This document shows, in pieces, positions 59,183 to 64,000 of a stretch of DNA of 64,000 nucleotides. A program made the translations under genes and the position numbers. Source of the DNA: Phycisphaerales bacterium (GTDB lineage Bacteria > Planctomycetota > Phycisphaerae > Phycisphaerales > UBA1924). Positions within the stretch are counted from its first letter, which is position 1. Every line of letters starts with the position of its first letter. The stretch covers positions 124,001-188,000 of the forward strand of contig JANQQR010000006.1 in assembly GCA_028289195.1 (NCBI GenBank), in the 5' to 3' direction. The notes beneath the pieces are model-generated. The model ran no database searches. It worked only from the letters and a program-made list of their open reading frames with translations, and had not been told where the DNA came from.

Positions 59183-60419
59183 GCTCGCCGGCTACCCCGT
59201 CAGCGAACAAGTAGGCCTTGTCTTCGAGCGCGATTCTTCCATCGCGCTCGGTGATCATTCCCCGCTGTCGCTGCGCGCAGATCGCGTCATCGAGAGACCC
59301 GAGCGATCCGATCCGCTCTGCGCCCCTGCGGAGCGACTCGAGTTCGAGCCCCTCCCGCACGCGCAGTCCCGTCATGATGCGCTCGGCCAGCGCCCTGCCG
59401 GGCTCCGGACCCTCGTAGTCGACGAGCGGCGGGTAGCCCCCTGACTTGCGGACGCCCGCCATCCAGTCGCCGAGCCGGGGAACGTTCTTCCAGCGGGCGC
59501 CGGCGATGTGCGCCGATGCCGACGGACCCGCCGCGAGCCACTGGTCCTGGCGCCAATAGGCCAGGTTGTGACGGCACTCGGCCCCGGGACGCGCAAAGTT
59601 GCTGACCTCGTATCGTTGAAAGCCTGCTGCGTTGAGCGCCGCTACGGTCGCCAGGTACATGTCCGCCTCGGCGTCTTCATCGCCCGGCGCGAACTCGCCG
59701 CGATCGCGCCGCGCCGTCATCGCCGTGCCGGGCTCATAGGTCAGCGCGTAGCAACTGATGTGATCGATCAGCTGCCCGAACGCGATCGCACGACGCAGGT
59801 CCGCCTCCCAGTCATCCGGGGTCTGGCCCGGGATGGCGAAGATCAGATCGATGCTGCGGCGCGCGATCCCAGCGCCTTCGGCCAGTCGCAGTGCCTGCTC
59901 GACGCTGGCCGGATCGTGCCAGCGTTCGAGAGTCTTGAGGTGCCGCTCGTCGAACGACTGGGCCCCGATGCTGATGCGGTTCACACCGCCCGACACCAGG
60001 ACGTCGAACAACTCGGCCGACGCCGTCTCGGGATTGCACTCGACGGTGAATTCGAGCGAAGGGTCGCCAAGATCGAATTCGGCCGCGAGCGTCTCCAGCA
60101 CCTTCCGCCACAGGTCCGCCCGGAGGAGTGTTGGCGTCCCCCCGCCCACGAACACAGTTTCCAGTCCCGCTCTTTCGCGCTCGGCGTGTTGCGCCAGAAC
60201 CCTCAGCTCATCGCAGAGCGCGTCGGCGTAGGCGTCCTGCTGATCGCGCGAGTCCACGAAGCTGTAGAAGTCGCAGTAGTGGCACTTGTGGAAGCAGAAC
60301 GGCACGTGGATGTAGAGCGACCGGGCCCGAGCGGGATCGGGCGGGAGCGCACCCCGGGTGTCGGCAGGGAACTGCCGGCCCGTTTGGCGCTCGATGGTGA
60401 TGCCGATACCCTTCTTCAC
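59166..60419 (-). CDS. hemW: HemW-type radical SAM haem chaperone
   Basis: A 417-residue protein related to oxygen-independent coproporphyrinogen III oxidase. The SAM motif is [16 protein letters not shown] (CxxxCxxC); [21 protein letters not shown] and [21 protein letters not shown] follow. The C-terminal HemW domain has RRHNLAYW-like [19 protein letters not shown]. The extra N-terminal Cys pattern of true HemN is missing, so haem chaperone is preferred. GTG 60419 is chosen; an in-frame start at 60488 would overlap the divergent FHA gene. Ribosome site is weak. Confidence 0.9.
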   Translation of the reverse strand: MKKGIGITIERQTGRQFPADTRGALPPDPARARSLYIHVPFCFHKCHYCDFYSFVDSRDQQDAYADALCDELRVLAQHAERERAGLETVFVGGGTPTLLRADLWRKVLETLAAEFDLGDPSLEFTVECNPETASAELFDVLVSGGVNRISIGAQSFDERHLKTLERWHDPASVEQALRLAEGAGIARRSIDLIFAIPGQTPDDWEADLRRAIAFGQLIDHISCYALTYEPGTAMTARRDRGEFAPGDEDAEADMYLATVAALNAAGFQRYEVSNFARPGAECRHNLAYWRQDQWLAAGPSASAHIAGARWKNVPRLGDWMAGVRKSGGYPPLVDYEGPEPGRALAERIMTGLRVREGLELESLRRGAERIGSLGSLDDAICAQRQRGMITERDGRIALEDKAYLFADGVAGELMRSL

Positions 60420-60462
60420 TGCGTTTTGTGCCCGCTGAGGTGGGGAAGAATAGGATCTTAGA

Positions 60463-60999
60463 GTGGACGTCAATCTCATAATCTTCAAGCCCCAGGGCGG
60501 CCAGAAGTCGGTCTCGCTGCATCGCGGGACCTACACCATCGGCCGCCAGGAAGGCGTGACGATCCAGATCCCGCTCCCGGGTGTGTCCAGGGAGCACTGC
60601 GAGATCAAGGTCTCGTCCGAGCAGATCACTGTCCGTGATCTCGGCTCCAGCAACGGCACGTTCAAGAACCACGAGCGCGTGACCGAGGCCGAACTCGGCG
60701 CCGGCGACTATCTCGGCGTCGGTGAGATCGTCATGGGCGTGCAGGTCAACGGCGAGCCGGCCCAGGTCAAGCCGCCGCAGGTCGCGGCCAAGGAACGGGG
60801 CGGCGCCGCCGAAGCGGACTCGGGCAGCGACAGCTCGATGATGGACATCGCCTCAGATGACGACGACGGCGCCGACCACATGTCCGACATGGTCGACGAC
60901 GGCACTCGCTCCTCCATGCTCTCGGGCATGGGCATGGACGACAGCGACGGCCTGGACTTGGATCTGGACCTCGACGACAGCGACGCTCCGAGCCTCTAG
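60463..60999 (+). CDS. FHA-domain protein with acidic tail
   Basis: A 178-residue protein, GTG start. The forkhead-associated domain (residues ~5-95) has the phosphothreonine-binding pattern TIGRQEG (GR), GVSREHCEIK (SxxH) and VRDLGSSNGTFKNHERV (NG). The C-terminal ~70 residues are Asp/Ser/Met-rich and end in DLDLDLDDSDAPSL, probably disordered. No kinase is adjacent. It is divergent from hemW with 43 bases between starts. Confidence 0.9.
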   Translation: MDVNLIIFKPQGGQKSVSLHRGTYTIGRQEGVTIQIPLPGVSREHCEIKVSSEQITVRDLGSSNGTFKNHERVTEAELGAGDYLGVGEIVMGVQVNGEPAQVKPPQVAAKERGGAAEADSGSDSSMMDIASDDDDGADHMSDMVDDGTRSSMLSGMGMDDSDGLDLDLDLDDSDAPSL

Positions 61000-61022
61000 G
61001 TCGGAAGCGACCGCCGGTCACC

Positions 61023-61238
61023 TTACGCAGCGTTGGGCTTGTTCTGCGACGTCTCCACCGAGTCGCCGTCGGCTCCGTCGCCATCGGGGACGGCCGGGGC
61101 CACGACCTTCTGCGGCACGCGGATGTTCGACCCGCAGTTGCGGCAGCGCACGAGGCGCCCTCGCGCTTCGTTGGGAACGGCCAGCACCGCGCGGCAACGG
61201 AGATTCGGGCACATGATTCGGACGATGGCGTCGGACAT
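61023..61238 (-). CDS. small zinc-ribbon protein
   Basis: A 71-residue protein: MSDAIVRIMCPNLRCRAVLA, then VRCRNCGSNIRVP. The two Cys pairs (CPNLRC and CRNC) form a zinc ribbon similar to the MJ0042 type. The tail is Asp/Val/Pro-rich. Proteins of this kind occur in planctomycetes, often without known role. It converges on the FHA gene and is divergent from purA. Confidence 0.75.
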   Translation of the reverse strand: MSDAIVRIMCPNLRCRAVLAVPNEARGRLVRCRNCGSNIRVPQKVVAPAVPDGDGADGDSVETSQNKPNAA

Positions 61239-61361
61239 AGCGCGGATTCCCCGTTCGGACGCGGCGCGGCGCGCCTCCCTGATCCGATCGGCCGAAGCAG
61301 GGCGCAACTTGATCGGAGCGGTCGCCTCGGCGATCCCGCCCGCTACACTCTGCCGGTCAAC

Positions 61362-62741
61362 ATGATTACAGACACCACGCAGTCGCCGGCCCAGTCGCAA
61401 CCCCAATCGGGGGGGACGCCCCACGGGTCCACGCAGACGGCGTCCACGGCCGTCGTCGGCCTCCAATGGGGCGACGAGGGCAAGGGCAAGGTGATCGACC
61501 TGCTCGCCCCCCGGTTCGACGCCGTGGTCCGATACAACGGCGGAGCCAACGCCGGGCACACCGTCGTGATCGGTGGCAAGAAGCACGCGTTTCACCTCAT
61601 GCCGTCGGGCGTGCTCCACCAGGGCGTGCGCTCGGTCATAGCGAACGGCGTCGTTGTCGACCCCACGGTGATCCTCAGCGAGATCGAGCGCGCGAGCCAG
61701 GCGCTCGGGGGCGAGGTCGACTTGCTGATCTCCGATCGCGCGCACGTCGTCATGCCCTACCACAAGGCCGAAGACGAGATGCGCGAGCAGATCCTCTCGG
61801 CGCACACCGACAAGGATCGGTCGATCGGAACCACCAAGCGTGGGATCGGCCCCGCGTACAGCGACAAGGCGCACAGGTCCACCGCCGTGCGCGTCGGCGA
61901 CCTGCTGCGCCCGGACCTTCTCAAGGAGAAGCTCGAACGGATCTGCGAAGCCAAACGCCCGGTGCTCAGCGCGCTGGGTGCCGACCCGGCCGTATGCGAC
62001 GCTTCGGCGCTGCACGAGGAGTGCACCGAGGCGGGAAAGAAACTCCGGAGCCGGATCTGCGACACCGGGACCCTGCTCAACGAGATGATCAGTGCCGGCG
62101 GACGCCTGCTGTTCGAGGGCGCCAACGCGACGCTCCTCGACCTCGACCACGGCACATTCCCATACGTCACGAGCAGCAACTGCTCTGTCTGCGGGATCCC
62201 CTCGGGCACCGGTCTCGCCCCGCGCCACGTCGGGCGCGTGCAGGGCGTTCTCAAGGCCTACTCGACCCGCGTCGGCGCCGGGCCGTTCCCGACCGAGCGC
62301 GACGACGAGATCGGCGACCGGATCCGGACACGCGGCAACGAGTTCGGCACCACGACCGGTCGCCCGCGCCGCTGCGGCTGGCTCGACCTCGTGGCGCTCA
62401 AGTACGCCGTAACGCTCAACGGCGTCGACTCGCTCGCCGTCATGCTCCTGGACGTGCTCGCCGGCTTCGATGAACTGAGCGTGTGCACGGGCTACCGCAC
62501 GTCCGACGGTTCGGTCACCGACCGATTCCCCGCCGACGCAAGCGCGCTCGAAGCGGTGACGCCGGTCTACGAGACCGTGCCCGGGTTCCAGGAAGAGATC
62601 ACGGGCGTCCGCACTTGGGACGACCTCCCCGAGGGTGCGCGTCGCTACCTCGAACTGATCGAGCAGAGGCTGGGTGTCCCCGTGGGCATCGTCAGCGTGG
62701 GACCCGATCGCGAGCAGACGATCGTGCGATCGATCGACTAG
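61362..62741 (+). CDS. purA: adenylosuccinate synthase
   Basis: A 459-residue GTP-dependent ligase joining IMP and aspartate in AMP synthesis. Motifs: VVGLQWGDEGKGKVIDLLA (P-loop, near residue 32), RYNGGANAGHTVVIGGKK (IMP site), GTTKRGIGPAYSDKAHR, FEGANATLLDLDHGTFPYVT, TTGRPRRCGWLDLVALKYA and the C-terminal SVGPDREQTI. The first ~27 residues are a Ser/Gln-rich extension not normal for the family. Its stop shares a CTAG with the convergent regulator gene. Confidence 0.97.
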   Translation: MITDTTQSPAQSQPQSGGTPHGSTQTASTAVVGLQWGDEGKGKVIDLLAPRFDAVVRYNGGANAGHTVVIGGKKHAFHLMPSGVLHQGVRSVIANGVVVDPTVILSEIERASQALGGEVDLLISDRAHVVMPYHKAEDEMREQILSAHTDKDRSIGTTKRGIGPAYSDKAHRSTAVRVGDLLRPDLLKEKLERICEAKRPVLSALGADPAVCDASALHEECTEAGKKLRSRICDTGTLLNEMISAGGRLLFEGANATLLDLDHGTFPYVTSSNCSVCGIPSGTGLAPRHVGRVQGVLKAYSTRVGAGPFPTERDDEIGDRIRTRGNEFGTTTGRPRRCGWLDLVALKYAVTLNGVDSLAVMLLDVLAGFDELSVCTGYRTSDGSVTDRFPADASALEAVTPVYETVPGFQEEITGVRTWDDLPEGARRYLELIEQRLGVPVGIVSVGPDREQTIVRSID

Positions 62742-63382
62742 AAGCCCGCCTCGCGCAGCCAGTCGCTGGGCCGGGCGTCCAGCGCCGCCGCGATCGCGAG
62801 GAACGACTCCAGCGACGGCAGGTGCGCGCCGCGCTCGATCGACGAGAGCTGGCTGACGCTCACGCTCGACGCTTCCGAGAGGTCGCGGAGCGTCCAGTCG
62901 CGCTGGGCTCGGGTGAGGCGGATCTGCCGGCCGAGCTCGTGGCGCAGCCGGTCCTGGGGCGAAGCCCCGAGGTCGAACGCAGCCGCGGCCTGCGCGAGCG
63001 ACGCCCGGAGGTCGTCGATGGAGAAGGGCTTGGCGATGTAGTCGAAAACGTCGCGCTTGAAGGTCTCGCGCATCGTCTCGAGAGACGGATATCCCGTCAC
63101 GACGATCACGCACAGCTTCTCCCAGCGCTCGCGGATCGTGCGGAGCACGTCGTCGCCGGAATGCGCTCCCATCTTCATGTCGAGCAGGACGACGTCGGGC
63201 ATGCGATCCTCGACCGCCGCGAAGAGCTCGTCGGGAGTCGACGCGACCCGCACGTCGTGCCCCTCGCGCTCGAGCAGTTCGGCGATGTACTGACGGAAGT
63301 CCGCGTCGTCATCGAGAGCGATGATCGAGAGTGCGGGTGGTGCGCCGGTCGCCGAGGGCTCGGTCTGATCTGCTGGTGTCAT
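62738..63382 (-). CDS. response regulator with XRE-type helix-turn-helix
   Basis: A 214-residue protein. The receiver domain (residues ~18-135) has IIALDDDADFRQYI (acidic pair), phospho-Asp in VVLLDMKMGAHSGDD, Thr in VIVVTGYPS and Lys in DYIAKPFSI. The C-terminal domain is a Cro/C1-type HTH (LGRQIRLTRAQRDWTLRDLS; SVSVSQLSSIERGAHLPSLE), an unusual output for a response regulator. ATG overlaps the upstream kinase stop (ATGA). DNA targets unknown. Confidence 0.92.
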   Translation of the reverse strand: MTPADQTEPSATGAPPALSIIALDDDADFRQYIAELLEREGHDVRVASTPDELFAAVEDRMPDVVLLDMKMGAHSGDDVLRTIRERWEKLCVIVVTGYPSLETMRETFKRDVFDYIAKPFSIDDLRASLAQAAAAFDLGASPQDRLRHELGRQIRLTRAQRDWTLRDLSEASSVSVSQLSSIERGAHLPSLESFLAIAAALDARPSDWLREAGF

Positions 63383-63999
63383 TCGTCGGTTCCGGGGCTG
63401 GGTTGCTCGCCGGGCGTGAGTGTAGCGGCAGCGACGCGGGCGCCCTCGTCGGCGAGACTCCCGGCGTCGAGCGCGCCCGGGAGCATCACCTCGAACCGCG
63501 CCCCGCCGTCGGGCGCGTTGCGACCGATCAGCACGCCGCCGTGCTCGCGGACGATGCCCTCTGCGACCGCCAGCCCGAGCCCAGTGCCCTGCGCATCGAG
63601 CCGGGTCGACGCGAACGGTTCGAAGAGCCGGTCCAGCTGCTCCGGGCTGATACCGGGGCCCGAGTCGGTGATCGTGATCGAGAGCCACGACCGCCCCTCA
63701 CGCTCGCGCTGTTCGCACGCGGCCAGGATCGAGCGGACCTCGATGCCGGGCGCGTCCATCGCGTCCACGGCGTTGCGGAGCAGGTTGACGAACACTTGCG
63801 TCAGCCGGTCGGCATCACCGACGACGACCGCTCCACCGGGGATGGTGTCGGTCAGGTTGTCGTGGCTCACGTTGCGATCGAGGCTCACGAGCGACCACGC
63901 CTCGTCGACGATCGAGCGAATCGGCACCACCGTCGACGCGGGCGGACGGACGCGAGCAAAGTCCAGGAGCGACTCGCTCAGGCGCTCGAGGCGGCTCAC
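63379..63999 (-). CDS. sensor histidine kinase, N-terminus outside window
   Basis: The frame is open to the window edge, so only the last ~206 residues are seen. The visible start (RLERLSESLLDFARVRP) is the end of the dimerisation helix after the H-box. The ATPase domain has the N-box FVNLLRNAVDAMDAP, G1 ITDSGPGISPEQLDRLFEPF, G2 GTGLGLAVAEGIVREHGG. The phospho-His itself is beyond the edge. It is coupled by ATGA to the receiver-XRE gene and is the obvious partner kinase. Confidence 0.9.
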   Translation of the reverse strand: MSRLERLSESLLDFARVRPPASTVVPIRSIVDEAWSLVSLDRNVSHDNLTDTIPGGAVVVGDADRLTQVFVNLLRNAVDAMDAPGIEVRSILAACEQREREGRSWLSITITDSGPGISPEQLDRLFEPFASTRLDAQGTGLGLAVAEGIVREHGGVLIGRNAPDGGARFEVMLPGALDAGSLADEGARVAAATLTPGEQPSPGTDE

Positions 64000-64000
64000 C

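Overview
The window is GC-rich (roughly two thirds G+C), densely coded chromosomal DNA with no rRNA, no convincing tRNA, no insertion sequence and no CRISPR array. Gene content points to a member of the Planctomycetota, probably a Phycisphaerae-like lineage. Supporting signs are many secreted proteins of uncharacterised families, a GH10-like protein without catalytic glutamates, a small CxxC zinc-ribbon protein, a tricorn-type protease, and scattered housekeeping genes (dnaA without dnaN, rpmA without rplU). This taxonomic call is inference from gene content only.

Layout. 1-2156: two tandem PilZ-receiver-HPt-like paralogues, the first cut by the window edge. 2153-4033: mnmG. 4184-4504: a small lipoprotein. 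4577-17105: a tryptophan/kynurenine catabolic region. It holds tryptophan 2,3-dioxygenase, 3-hydroxyanthranilate dioxygenase, ACMS decarboxylase, kynureninase, kynurenine 3-monooxygenase and KynB formamidase on the plus strand. Aminomuconate semialdehyde dehydrogenase, a RidA-type aminomuconate deaminase and an SDR lie on the minus strand. Together they would carry tryptophan through the meta-cleavage branch to an oxo-hexenedioate. The plus-strand genes are interrupted at about 7.4-10.5 kb by unrelated genes and two copies of an interspersed repeat. A 26-codon gene is coupled to the ACMS decarboxylase.

17102-26747: a histidine kinase, a cold-shock protein, rpsO-pnp, an aminotransferase, an ECF-like sigma factor with a membrane partner, and prfB with a frameshift site that uses UAA. 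26918-29851: an FKBP-type protein, a radical SAM/B12 protein with a membrane partner, and a palindromic operator. 29964-35162: a pyruvate dehydrogenase operon (E1 alpha, E1 beta, DUF1801, thioredoxin-like, E2) with a recognisable promoter. 35516-37834: a secreted protein with a duplicated domain and a possible sigma-54 promoter. 38095-41862: a tricorn-like protease with an inserted domain. 41927-51527: purC, the GH10-like protein, a ComEA-like HhH protein, mfd, a membrane protein, coaC, rpoZ and a DUF3553 protein. 51767-52345: a coiled-coil protein followed by a structured RNA candidate with a strong terminator. 52346-58008: a DegT aminotransferase, a HEAT-like protein, dnaA with a possible origin beside it, and a GNAT enzyme. 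58097-64000: a secreted protein, rpmA, hemW, an FHA protein, a zinc ribbon, purA, and a receiver-XRE regulator with its histidine kinase (truncated by the window).

Most interesting observations: (1) the paired PilZ-receiver-HPt proteins have lost complementary phosphorelay residues; (2) prfB has a canonical-position frameshift site with UAA instead of UGA; (3) a structured RNA lies between 52081 and 52324; (4) a 26-residue peptide gene sits inside the kynurenine operon; (5) three convergent gene pairs share one CTAG as both stop codons.
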